This document shows, piece by piece, positions 25,457 through 34,750 of a stretch of DNA of 64,000 nucleotides. The translations under genes were made by a program, and so were the position numbers. Source of the stretch: Flavobacterium noncentrifugens. GTDB lineage: Bacteria > Bacteroidota > Bacteroidia > Flavobacteriales > Flavobacteriaceae. Position 1 is the first letter of the stretch. Every line of letters starts with the position of its first letter. Where the stretch lies: the NCBI RefSeq assembly GCF_900100375.1, contig NZ_FNEZ01000001.1, forward strand, positions 550,394-614,393, given 5' to 3'. The notes under the pieces were generated by a model. That model was given only the letters and a program-made list of their open reading frames with translations, was not told the origin of the DNA and searched no databases.

Positions 25457-26206
25457 ATGAAAAAAATCCTGCTTTCTTTGATATTCTTTTTTGCAGCCTT
25501 CGAAACATACGCCTGGGGCTAAAAAGGCCATGCACTTGTAGCGGAAGTCGCGTTTCAATATTTAGACAACCAGACAAAGTCAACTGTAATGAGTTATCTA
25601 GATGGCAAGACCATAAAAGAAGCCGCAAACTGGATGGATGCCATTAAAAGCGACCCAAAAAACAAATCCATGAGCCCATGGCATTATGTAAATTTTGAGA
25701 AGGGTAGCGCGATTGCGATCATGCCCAGCGACAATATTCTGTTCGTGCTGGACAAGACCATAAAAGAACTGAAAAACAAGCAGAACATTACGAAAGATGA
25801 AATTAAAATAAGGTTGCTGTACCTGTTCCACCTTATTGGAGATTTACATCAGCCTTTGCATGTGGGTTATAGCAGCGATAAAGACGGTAATACTTACCAG
25901 CTGAATTATAAAGGCAACGGAACCAACCTGCATTCATTCTGGGATTCTGGAATTATTAAAGACCGGAATATTACGTTACAGGATTGCCTGAATGTAAAAC
26001 AATATAGCCCGGCGGAGTTTAAAGCACTGCAAAAAACAGATGTGGTCGCATGGGCGGTTGATTCGAGAAGTTTTTTAGATGGCGTATACAATACCGGGAG
26101 TAAGATTAACGACAGTTATGGTGACAAAAACAGCCCGATTATTTAAAGGCAGATATTAAAGGCAGGAATAAGGTTGGCTGGGACTTTAGCAAATATTTTT
26201 AAAATT
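25457..26206 (+). pseudogene. S1/P1 nuclease paralogue with in-frame stops
   Basis: It aligns along its whole length with the intact nuclease at 22068: signal peptide, AWG, then TAA at 25520-25522 where the intact gene has Glu, KGHALVAEVAF, WHYVNFEKGSA, HLIGDLHQPLHVGY, LHSFWDSGII. A second TAA at 26144-26146 replaces Glu after NSPII, and the normal terminal stop is lost, so the last frame would run on to about 26328. Ligand residues are otherwise intact, so inactivation looks recent. An ORF from an internal ATG at 25589 would lack the essential N-terminal Trp. Confidence 0.88.
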
Positions 26207-26357
26207 GATAATTATGGGTATTTAGGATTACATTGGCAAATATTTGTCCCACAAATTGAGGTTCTCAAGATACTTTACGACAATTCAACGATCCGCAACG
26301 TTATTAGTATTTCAAAAGATAATAATTAAAAATTAGTGCAACTATAGACAATAAAAT

Positions 26358-28034
26358 ATGAGTAAAATTACAGTTAATAGAATAAAAACATATTTGCTTA
26401 AAAACTTTGATGGCAAGATTAATCTCGAAGACGTCAACAAAAAAACCGCAGATGATCAGCAGAGATATTTTTATACTAGGGCATTATCCGCGTATAGCCT
26501 AACTATTGCAGCGGGAGCAAATTTAGACGATGCGGCTGACTCAATTACTGATGGATTCAACGATAACGGGATTGACGCCATATATTTCGACAGACAATCC
26601 AAAAGTCTTTGGCTTGTACAATCGAAATTTATTGAAAGTGGTGTTGGCGCAATGGATAATGGGGATATCGAAAAGTTTGCAAAAGGTGTAAAAAAACTTA
26701 TTGACGGCGACTTTGAAAGATTTAATGATAAAATAAAGAACAAGTCGGATGACGTTTTGGAAGCGTTGGACGACGCCTCTGTTAAAATTCATATCGTTCT
26801 TGCATACACTGGAAAAGCATTGTCTGTCCACAACAAATTATCGATAAATGATTTGTTAGAGGATCAAAACGACACAGAAGAAATTCTGTTTTTTACAGAT
26901 TTCAATATAGACATCGCCTATAAAGCACTTGAAACAGGAGTTGGCAGTACTCCAATAAGTGAGGATATTTTTATATCTAACTGGGGACATATCGAGGAGC
27001 CTTTCAAATCGTATTACGGACTTATTAGTGGAACTGACCTTGGAATTCTTTGGGAAAAATATGGGCGAAGATTATTTACTGAAAACATCAGAAGTTTCCT
27101 CGGAAATTCAAACATCAATGACGGAATATTAAACGTTATTAAGGAAGAGCCTGACTTTTTTATCTATTTTAATAATGGAATTACTATTTTATGCAATACT
27201 ATAAAGAAGAAACCTATGGGTGGAAGCGACAAAACAATAGGTGCTTTTACCTGCCATGGTATTGCTGTTGTTAACGGTGCACAAACACTAGGATCAATTG
27301 GTTCACTAGCTGCTTCGAATCCTGAGCAACTTTCTAAAATTAAGGTTTTTGTTAAATTTATTTCTTTGGAGGAAAGTCCAGAGGGGTTTGGACAACGTGT
27401 AACTGTTTCCACAAACACTCAAAATAAAGTTGAAAAAAAAGATTTTGTTTCGTTAGACGGGGAGCAAGCGAGAATAAAATTAGAACTTAAGTTGGAAAAT
27501 ATAGATTACCACTATAAAAGAACAGATGAAAAAGTCTCCTCTGATGTCTCAAACTTTCTACTTGAAGAGGTAGGCTTCGCATTGGCATCATTTTGGCCAA
27601 ACGTGGATTACTCTACTATGGTAAAAAAAGAATCTGGAAAAATTTGGGATGACGTCACCAAACCTCCTTATACGGATTTATTTAATGGAAATATTTCTGC
27701 ACAGCAAATTATAAAAATTACGAGAATTTATAGATATGTCTCAAATAAAATGAATGATATGGCTTTTAAAGCCTACAGCAGGGAGAGAAGCATTTACAGG
27801 TACGGAAATTCTTTGGTTGCACATATAATATTTCAAGAAATGAGTAGCGAAATATTCTCCGATTCTTACCAGAATTTTGAGATGTTTTTCGAAACTGAAC
27901 TACCAAAAATAGCAGAAAAATATATCAAAAAACTCTACTTAACTGTGGAAAGGAACTATTCTGACTCCATGATAGTATATGTGTTACGAAATTATACGAA
28001 ATGCAGGGATTTAAAAAGATTATTATCTAACTAA
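26358..28034 (+). CDS. AIPR family abortive-infection protein
   Basis: A 558-aa protein of the AIPR (abortive infection phage resistance) family. An N-terminal nuclease-like segment has Asp73 in DNGIDAIYFD and Gln88-x-Lys90 in LWLVQSKF, the D...QxK pattern of Mrr-type PD-(D/E)xK enzymes. The AIPR core follows (FFIYFNNGITILCN, GIAVVNGAQTLGSIG, VTVSTNTQNKVEKKDFVSLD). It is cytoplasmic. It probably cleaves nucleic acid to block phage or foreign DNA, as is assumed for the family. It is the first gene of the AT-rich island and stands alone on the plus strand; its codon use looks AT-richer than the genes to its left. Confidence 0.82.
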   Translation: MSKITVNRIKTYLLKNFDGKINLEDVNKKTADDQQRYFYTRALSAYSLTIAAGANLDDAADSITDGFNDNGIDAIYFDRQSKSLWLVQSKFIESGVGAMDNGDIEKFAKGVKKLIDGDFERFNDKIKNKSDDVLEALDDASVKIHIVLAYTGKALSVHNKLSINDLLEDQNDTEEILFFTDFNIDIAYKALETGVGSTPISEDIFISNWGHIEEPFKSYYGLISGTDLGILWEKYGRRLFTENIRSFLGNSNINDGILNVIKEEPDFFIYFNNGITILCNTIKKKPMGGSDKTIGAFTCHGIAVVNGAQTLGSIGSLAASNPEQLSKIKVFVKFISLEESPEGFGQRVTVSTNTQNKVEKKDFVSLDGEQARIKLELKLENIDYHYKRTDEKVSSDVSNFLLEEVGFALASFWPNVDYSTMVKKESGKIWDDVTKPPYTDLFNGNISAQQIIKITRIYRYVSNKMNDMAFKAYSRERSIYRYGNSLVAHIIFQEMSSEIFSDSYQNFEMFFETELPKIAEKYIKKLYLTVERNYSDSMIVYVLRNYTKCRDLKRLLSN

Positions 28035-28111
28035 TATTTTTAACCAAAAAAATTTAATCTTGTTAATGATTAATTAGACACTAGACTACTATTTATTACG
28101 CAATTATGTAT

Positions 28112-28909
28112 TTATACAATATCCAGTGTTGTACACCATTCCGAAACCTCTTTTTGAAGGGTCGAATCAATGTTGTTATAATACAAATTATTTATTCGTG
28201 TTCTATCTAGAATCATTCCGTAATCAGATGTGTTTTTTTGCCACTTGTCTTCCTGGATGTATTCTACGGTTGATATAGATGTTATAATATTTTTACGATA
28301 CCAAAAAATATACGTGCACCAACGATCTAATTCAATTGATTTTTTCTTATTCCAATGTATTCCTGCAGCACATTGCAAGAGAACATATAGGTTGGAACTT
28401 CTTTTATCACCTAGCGTTTTGTAACATATAACATCAACTCCATCATCTTTGTAATCGGAATGCGCTTGGATTCCTCTTTTTTCATTACATTTATCAGCAA
28501 TTTCATCAAGATAGCTATTCAAATTCATAGCACTTGGAAATCCTAAAGTATAAATTTCTCCTCCAATAAAATTTTGCAAAGCTATAGCAGATATCTTTTC
28601 GAATAATTTTGTTCCATTCAAATTTCCCGATGCTCCGAAATAATCGAAATACAAACAAAGAAAATATTCAGGGATTTTTTCCCAATTTAACAGTGGCGAT
28701 ATCGTTCCTCCATTAAATTCGTAGTATGGCTCATTAAGAATACTTGATCTCAACATCAACTCGCTAATCCATGAGGTTACAATTTCTTCTTCCTTATCAT
28801 TCGAAAGACTCGTAATAATCGCTTTAGACATAGGTCTACCCGTTTTCAACAGATTCAACTCAAGCCATTCAATCTCTTTTCCATCTTTGAAAGGAATATA
28901 ATCCGTCAT
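28112..28909 (-). CDS. Putative PD-(D/E)xK-type nuclease partner of the ParB-like protein
   Basis: A 265-aa protein without signal peptide. The central block DDGVDVICYK (Asp155/156, Asp159) followed by LYVLLQCAAGIHWNKK (Gln179) resembles the DGxD...QCAxGxxW arrangement of restriction-like nucleases, in which the usual Lys is replaced. It overlaps the upstream ParB-like gene by ATGA, so the two form a coupled pair. The pair is divergent from a two-methyltransferase operon, so it may supply the cutting activity of a restriction-like system. The family name is not certain, and the catalytic assignment is inference. Confidence 0.5.
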   Translation of the reverse strand: MTDYIPFKDGKEIEWLELNLLKTGRPMSKAIITSLSNDKEEEIVTSWISELMLRSSILNEPYYEFNGGTISPLLNWEKIPEYFLCLYFDYFGASGNLNGTKLFEKISAIALQNFIGGEIYTLGFPSAMNLNSYLDEIADKCNEKRGIQAHSDYKDDGVDVICYKTLGDKRSSNLYVLLQCAAGIHWNKKKSIELDRWCTYIFWYRKNIITSISTVEYIQEDKWQKNTSDYGMILDRTRINNLYYNNIDSTLQKEVSEWCTTLDIV

Positions 28910-30111
28910 GATTTTAAGTTGGATTTTAATGCTTGCACTACTTCTTCTAGTTCTTGGACTTTATCGAGAATGTCCTTCTCGTTTTTAAACTTATACGCGA
29001 ATGATAATGATTCTTGAATATTTCGAAATGCTTTAGACAAATTTCTGATTAAAAATTCCTTTTCACCATTAGTTCTTTCATAAGCCCCTTCTAAATCTCC
29101 ATACCTGTCTAAATATTTTATTGCTTCGCTGCTACTAACCACATGGCTCAGCTGGCTTGTGATTTTTCTAGAGTCTGTAAGTACTGGGTCTTTCCCTTTG
29201 TTTTTATTCCCAAAAACCCATGTCAGCACATTTTCGAATTCAGCTATTTTATTCGAGGGAATTACTCTTCTATTAAAATCGATCTTGTTATAAGATTCTA
29301 TTCCTATATATTCGCGAATTGCTGGCGAATTGTAAACAACAGTAAGTAAGGAAAATTTATCTAAAATCGGCTTTGTATCAAACTTTTCAAGATCGTGAAG
29401 TGCTTCGATGTACATTTTATATGATACAAATTGCTTTTTTAACGAATCAGACCTATCTCCTACAATTTTCTGAACTTCATTTATAGCTTGGTTTTGATCA
29501 TCATTGTTTTCTTGTAATTTCTCTTCTATTGTATTTGAAATATAGGCAGCTTTTGCAAATGCCTCCCATTTTAATAAACCTGCTATATGCCTAACTCCAA
29601 GATAACTGGAAACCTCTTTTCTGTTTTCATAAACGATACAAGGAATTTTTGCAATGTCTTTTTTAATCTCTTCATCATCAACCTTCGGATAGACCTTATC
29701 GATCCCCAGTATTGATCTTAATCTATCGTCTAATAACATCTTTATTGACGAAATTCTTCGATTTCCCTCTACCACTGTAAAAGTTAAACCGTCTTCTGAT
29801 AAATTGGCTAATTTTTCTGTCAGTTCATCATATGAAAAATCTGAAAATTTAAAACCACTAGGAAGATTATTAGGAACTACAATAACTGGCTCTTCATCAA
29901 AATAACCATTTTGAATTAATGATAAAGCAATTGCTTCGGTATCAAAGCTATCATATAATATTTTTGTTAATTCTAGTTGAGTAATGGAATTGACATCATC
30001 AACATATTGTATCAGCCTTGGATTTCTATTGTCAAGTAAAATCTGATCAACTTTGATTTCAATCTGGGGCTTTTTGCCTCCTTTTCCAGCAAATGTATTT
30101 TCCATTTTCAT
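28906..30111 (-). CDS. ParB/Srx-domain protein of a defence pair
   Basis: A 401-aa protein. Residues about 15-130 form a ParB/sulfiredoxin-like domain with VDQILLDNRNPRLIQ and the motif FTVVEGNRRISSIKML (EGNRR), which binds nucleotide in this superfamily. The rest is helical, ending in a coiled coil (ILDKVQELEEVVQAL). It is not in a parA context, so chromosome segregation is unlikely. Coupling to the downstream nuclease-like gene and the methyltransferases across a 260-base divergent gap point to a defence or restriction role. Two close ATGs (30111 and 30105) are possible starts. Confidence 0.7.
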   Translation of the reverse strand: MKMENTFAGKGGKKPQIEIKVDQILLDNRNPRLIQYVDDVNSITQLELTKILYDSFDTEAIALSLIQNGYFDEEPVIVVPNNLPSGFKFSDFSYDELTEKLANLSEDGLTFTVVEGNRRISSIKMLLDDRLRSILGIDKVYPKVDDEEIKKDIAKIPCIVYENRKEVSSYLGVRHIAGLLKWEAFAKAAYISNTIEEKLQENNDDQNQAINEVQKIVGDRSDSLKKQFVSYKMYIEALHDLEKFDTKPILDKFSLLTVVYNSPAIREYIGIESYNKIDFNRRVIPSNKIAEFENVLTWVFGNKNKGKDPVLTDSRKITSQLSHVVSSSEAIKYLDRYGDLEGAYERTNGEKEFLIRNLSKAFRNIQESLSFAYKFKNEKDILDKVQELEEVVQALKSNLKS

Positions 30112-30374
30112 TATAAAACTTAAGTGTCGATTACAAATGTACTGGATTGAAGATTAATAATTGATATTTTATCTACACTAGTTTAAATAGTTTTGTCTGC
30201 ATAACGCTTAATAATATCAATAATTTTTAGCTATCGAATAATAATTTTTTGGCAAAGAATTAAATTGAATCGTGCACGTTTTTTGTAGATTTGCCAATTA
30301 CCGAATTCTGATAGTTATAACTAATTCAAAACACTATCTTATCTCCAATAAAAAAAGAATACATCTACTTGTTA

Positions 30375-31601
30375 ATGAACAATATAAATATACAAAAATA
30401 TAAATTACAGAAAGAATCTTTGATGTTTGTTCAAGATAATCAACTGTCATTATTTGAAGAAGAATTTACAAAATTTGGCAGAAAAAAATTTATAACTGTT
30501 GATTACGAACATAGGGGATATTCGGTCAATGACAAGCGTGACACAATTATTGACAGTAAAGTACAAACAATTAGTTTCTTTTCTGGAGCAGGCGGTTTGG
30601 ATATTGGGGCACAATTAGCAGGATCTAAGGTAATTTCTAGTCTTGATTTTGATAAGGATAGTGTCTCTACAATGAAGCAAAACAAATTCTTTAAACACGC
30701 TGAACATTTCCATAAAGACATCCAAAGCGTTACCGCCGCAATGTATTCTAATATTTTAAAAAAAAACAATCCAGAAAAGCTTATCCTGATCGGTGGACCA
30801 CCTTGTCAGCCGTTTTCAAAAGCAGGCTATTGGGTTACTCATAAAAACCGATTAGGAAGTGAAGATCCCCGAAATATGATAGGACAATATTTAAGGATTG
30901 CTGGCGAATTAAGACCAGATGGATTTATTTTAGAGAATGTTGAAAGTCTTTTACACCCTAAAAATGAAAATGCTGTTAAAGAAATTGAAGAAGCCGTCGA
31001 TAAACTTGGTTATAAATTAAGCATATACAAAACTAACGCAATTGAATTTGGCGTCCCTCAAAAAAGAAAACGCGTTTTTTTCATGGCTACTAGGAATTCT
31101 GCCACTAGCGAACCTTTGAGGACACACGGTAGTGATCAAGAAATTTTAGTGGATAAGTATTTAAAACCTTACGAAAAAGTAATTGACTGGATAGGCCGAT
31201 ATGACAAACCTGATTTTTTTGAAAATGAAGAGTTAGTGCTAGGTAAAACATATGAAAACGAACTCAGGCAAGTTCCTCCTGGGCAAAACTATTTTGCTTT
31301 GACAACCAGAAGCGGGCATCCAGATCCAAAATTTGAAGCAAATAAAAGATTTTGGAATTTTTTACTCAAGCTTCATCCAAATCTCCCATCATGGACGATT
31401 GCGGCTCAGCCAGGGCCGTGGGTAGGACCTTTCCACTGGGACAATAGAAGATTAAGAGTTCCTGAAATTTCCGCGATACAAACGTTCCCAGAAGATTATA
31501 TTTTTGCAGGAAGCAGAAGGTCGATACATAAACAAATTGGGAATGCTGTACCATCGCTCCTAGGTAAGGCTATTGTTGAACATCTTATAAGAAATATATA
31601 A
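30375..31601 (+). CDS. DNA cytosine-5 methyltransferase (first of pair)
   Basis: A 408-aa C5 methyltransferase. The motifs are in order: I (FFSGAGGLDIGAQ), IV with catalytic Cys (GGPPCQPFSKAG), VI (ILENVESLL), VIII (PQKRKRVFFMA) and X (QIGNAVPSLLGKAI). An N-terminal extension of about 60 residues precedes motif I; a second start at 30423 (MFVQDNQ) would shorten it. It transfers methyl from AdoMet to cytosine. The stop abuts the start of a second C5 enzyme with the same C-terminal layout. Such pairs usually methylate the two strands of an asymmetric site. The promoter lies in the divergent gap at 30112-30374. Confidence 0.93.
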   Translation: MNNINIQKYKLQKESLMFVQDNQLSLFEEEFTKFGRKKFITVDYEHRGYSVNDKRDTIIDSKVQTISFFSGAGGLDIGAQLAGSKVISSLDFDKDSVSTMKQNKFFKHAEHFHKDIQSVTAAMYSNILKKNNPEKLILIGGPPCQPFSKAGYWVTHKNRLGSEDPRNMIGQYLRIAGELRPDGFILENVESLLHPKNENAVKEIEEAVDKLGYKLSIYKTNAIEFGVPQKRKRVFFMATRNSATSEPLRTHGSDQEILVDKYLKPYEKVIDWIGRYDKPDFFENEELVLGKTYENELRQVPPGQNYFALTTRSGHPDPKFEANKRFWNFLLKLHPNLPSWTIAAQPGPWVGPFHWDNRRLRVPEISAIQTFPEDYIFAGSRRSIHKQIGNAVPSLLGKAIVEHLIRNI

Positions 31602-32678
31602 ATGAGCAAACCAAAAATTGTCAGTATATTTTCCGGCGTCGGCGGAATTGATTCAGGCTTCGAGAAAGCTGGTTTCGACACAATATTTGCATCTGATATC
31701 TGGCAGACATCATGCGATTCACTAAAACTCAACTATCCATCAGCTGAAATTAATTGTGAAAATATAAAAGACGTTAATTTTCGAGAAATTCTTGCAAAAC
31801 ATACAACTATAGATGGGCTTGTTGGGGGGCCACCTTGTCCTGCATTTTCGAAATCAAGGTTTTATCGAACAGAAAAAAACAGAGGCCTAGATGATGAAGA
31901 TGGATTTTTAACAGTCTCAAATTATTTCAGAGCTGTCGAAGAATTAAGTCCTAAATTTTTTCTATTTGAAAATGTGCATGGGTTTGTTTTCAAACCACAT
32001 TCTTCAGCATTGGAATATGTAATGGAAGAAAGCGAAAGACTTGGCTATAAAATATTTTACAATGTTCTGAATGCGGCGGATTTTGGCGTTCCGCAAACAA
32101 GGCAGCGATTTATCTGCATAGGAATAAAGAAGGAAATGGATGACTTTGTATTTCCAGAGAAAACGCATTATCCCCCTGAAAACAAAAGCAATAACAGCTG
32201 GGTAACGGCGGGGGATGCAATCGGCGATATTGATTTTGACTTAGTCGAAGACAAGGCAATGCAGGCAGGATCAAAACATAAGGATTTACTTCGCCTAATC
32301 CCACCCGGAGAGAACTACCTTTACTTTACCGAGGAGAGAGGCTTCAAAGAACCATTATTCAAATGGAGGTCGAGATATTGGTCATTTCTTCTAAAATTAT
32401 CGCCAGACAGGCCATCTTGGACCATACAAGCTAGTCACTCTAACAATATGGGTCCTTTTCATTGGAAAAACAGATTTCTTAGAATATCAGAAATTAAAAG
32501 GCTGCAATCGTTTCCAGATGATTATCACATAACAGGAAATTTCAAAGACCAATGGAGACAGGTCGGTAACGCTGTTCCTCCTCTTTTGGCATACGTGCTG
32601 GCAAAACAAATAAAAAGCTTATATTTCAATAATCTTAACAGAAAGTCTAAGGCAAACAAGTCAGAGCTACAATTATGA
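31602..32678 (+). CDS. DNA cytosine-5 methyltransferase (second of pair)
   Basis: A 358-aa C5 methyltransferase with motif I (IFSGVGGIDSGFEKAG), IV (GGPPCPAFSKSR, a PA variant after the catalytic Cys), VI (LFENVHGF), VIII (PQTRQRFICIG) and X (QVGNAVPPLLAYVL). The region before motif X (SPDRPSWTIQASHS...GPFHW) is clearly related to the first enzyme, so the two are paralogues. It starts on the base after the previous stop and overlaps the next gene by ATGA. It would protect host DNA and mark self within the operon. Confidence 0.93.
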   Translation: MSKPKIVSIFSGVGGIDSGFEKAGFDTIFASDIWQTSCDSLKLNYPSAEINCENIKDVNFREILAKHTTIDGLVGGPPCPAFSKSRFYRTEKNRGLDDEDGFLTVSNYFRAVEELSPKFFLFENVHGFVFKPHSSALEYVMEESERLGYKIFYNVLNAADFGVPQTRQRFICIGIKKEMDDFVFPEKTHYPPENKSNNSWVTAGDAIGDIDFDLVEDKAMQAGSKHKDLLRLIPPGENYLYFTEERGFKEPLFKWRSRYWSFLLKLSPDRPSWTIQASHSNNMGPFHWKNRFLRISEIKRLQSFPDDYHITGNFKDQWRQVGNAVPPLLAYVLAKQIKSLYFNNLNRKSKANKSELQL

Positions 32679-34750
32679 TACATTTTGAAGCCAACCTCGA
32701 TGGAAGCGTCGAACCTGGAGAGGCATATACAAATTTTAACGAGGCGACGAAAATTTTTGAGATGTTTTCGGATTTGGGCTGGAAGCCAGCATTGAGAAAT
32801 TCTGGAAGAGGGGGATATTTCCTTTTCGAAGTTCGTATTGAAAGCGTCATTTATAGAATTCATCTATACCTGAAAAAGGTGACATTTGGAGGCCGCGATA
32901 ACCGTCAATACGAAAAACGAGCGCAATTCTCTGCTGGGCTCGATAGAGCTGGTTTTGAAATCGGGCAAGAAAAGCAAAACGAGTTTGCGCTGATTATAGG
33001 GATTTACAAGAGAGAAAAATTTCCAAATATTGTACTTTGTGCGTGGGACATTGAAGACTGGGGCCGGAATGTTGGCAGAGCATTTAATTGTTTTGTGGAC
33101 GTCCATAAAATTGCCGAAGCATATGAAAAGAAGATTTCACAGCATCGAACATCGATCGGACAAATTGTATGTTGTTTTGTGCCTGAAAAATTTAAATTTT
33201 ATATTGACAATCGAAGTGAATTGCATAAAAACCTCTTGCCCAATTTTGATAATTTGTTTTTTGAGGATTTACAGCCCGGCCAATCCGGCATACCTAAATA
33301 TCAAGATCTCTACCAATACGTGATTGACACACTTAAAAAATTGGATGGAAGTGCGAGTATCGACATCATGGAGGAAGAGATCGCGGTAGAATTAGGACTG
33401 AGCGACGAAGAAAAACAAATGCCTCATAATCCTAATGAAGGAAGTAGAACCAAACTTGGTTATCAATTGGCATGGGCAAGAAATTACCTGAAACGCGCTG
33501 GTCTAATCGAAAACCCAAAGCGTACAATTTGGGCACTCACACAACTTGGGTGGAACATCCAAACCATTGACAAGATAGAAATATCGCAAACAGTATCACA
33601 AGCCGAAATCCAAAACGAAATCGAACGAGATTCTCTATTTACAGTTAAATCGGAAGACGATATAGAAATCGAAGATGAACCCATCAATTTAACTATCGAG
33701 AATCCCTTTGACCCAAATCTTGTGGATATCAGGACCCGTACTATGTCCCTCGACTTATTAATTAAGCGTCTGGAAAATGACGAAATTGACATGAATACAA
33801 GCTTCCAAAGAAAAGCTAACCTTTGGAACAAGACAAAACAGAGTAGGTTGATTGAATCAATTTTAGTCAAATTCCCACTACCTGCATTCTACTTTGATGG
33901 TTCAAATGATGATAAATGGCTCGTAGTTGACGGCTTACAGCGATTAAGCGCAATTCATAATTATGTGAACAAACAAGCTTTTGGTTTAGAAAACCCAGAG
34001 TTTTTGGGACAATTTCGGGACCTAAAATTTCGGGAATTGCCAAGTTATTTACAGAGAAGGATACAAGAATTTGAAGTTACAGCTTATGTTATCGCGGCAG
34101 GCACACCAAAGGTCTTAAAATATAATGTTTTCAAGAGGATTAACACAGGAGGACTAACGCTAACCTCGCAAGAAATTCGTAATGCACTTAACCAAGGGAA
34201 AGCATCCAAATTTGTTAAGAAGCTGGCCGAGATGCGTGCTTTTAAAATGGCCACAGATTACTCAATACCTGAAGACAGGATGCTTGACCAAGAATTTGTA
34301 ACAAGATTTTTAGCGTTTTATTTGTTCGATACAGACGTTTATAATTCAGATTTAGATGGCTTTCTAAATAAAACCATGGAATATCTAAACACTTTAGATG
34401 ACGAAGAGCAAAATAAAATTCAATCAGACTTTAACAAAGGACTATTAGCTTCCCACAAAATTTTTGGCCGTGATGCTTTTAGAAAAAGATTTAGTAGAAG
34501 GGATAAAAGAAAACCCATCAATAAGGCGTTATTCGAAGTTTGGTCAGTTTCATTGAGTAAGCAAGATGCGCAGCAAATTGATTTTTTAGTACAGAATAAA
34601 GAAACCCTGATTGACATTTTTATTGCCAGATTAAAAAATGATGAAGAATTCAATAAATCAATAAGTTCTAGTACAGGTGACAAATCTCGTGTCAAGAGGA
34701 GGTTCGCCGAAGTTGAAAGTATAATTGCATCAACATTAATTACATTATGA
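32675..34750 (+). CDS. Fusion: unknown N-terminal domain, Mrr_N-like winged helix, DUF262
   Basis: A 691-aa three-part protein. Residues 1-190 form an unassigned alpha/beta domain (IVLCAWDIEDWG, GQIVCCFVPEKFKFYI). Residues 205-300 form a winged helix like the Mrr N-terminus (YQYVIDTLKKLDGSASIDIM, KRAGLIENPKRTIWALTQLG). From about 355 a DUF262 domain carries FQRKANLWNKTKQSRLIESIL and VVDGLQRLSAI (DGLQR, a variant of DGQQR near residue 420) and NVFKRINTGGLTLTSQEIRNA. DUF262 domains occur in GmrSD-, SspE- and BrxU-type defence enzymes and couple nucleotide hydrolysis to DNA cleavage. It overlaps both neighbours by ATGA. This is the likely effector of the operon. Confidence 0.72.
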   Translation: MIHFEANLDGSVEPGEAYTNFNEATKIFEMFSDLGWKPALRNSGRGGYFLFEVRIESVIYRIHLYLKKVTFGGRDNRQYEKRAQFSAGLDRAGFEIGQEKQNEFALIIGIYKREKFPNIVLCAWDIEDWGRNVGRAFNCFVDVHKIAEAYEKKISQHRTSIGQIVCCFVPEKFKFYIDNRSELHKNLLPNFDNLFFEDLQPGQSGIPKYQDLYQYVIDTLKKLDGSASIDIMEEEIAVELGLSDEEKQMPHNPNEGSRTKLGYQLAWARNYLKRAGLIENPKRTIWALTQLGWNIQTIDKIEISQTVSQAEIQNEIERDSLFTVKSEDDIEIEDEPINLTIENPFDPNLVDIRTRTMSLDLLIKRLENDEIDMNTSFQRKANLWNKTKQSRLIESILVKFPLPAFYFDGSNDDKWLVVDGLQRLSAIHNYVNKQAFGLENPEFLGQFRDLKFRELPSYLQRRIQEFEVTAYVIAAGTPKVLKYNVFKRINTGGLTLTSQEIRNALNQGKASKFVKKLAEMRAFKMATDYSIPEDRMLDQEFVTRFLAFYLFDTDVYNSDLDGFLNKTMEYLNTLDDEEQNKIQSDFNKGLLASHKIFGRDAFRKRFSRRDKRKPINKALFEVWSVSLSKQDAQQIDFLVQNKETLIDIFIARLKNDEEFNKSISSSTGDKSRVKRRFAEVESIIASTLITL

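Noticed and set aside
28906..30111. Chromosome-partitioning ParB
   Set aside because: There is no parA and no parS-like site nearby, and it overlaps a nuclease-like gene in a defence island.
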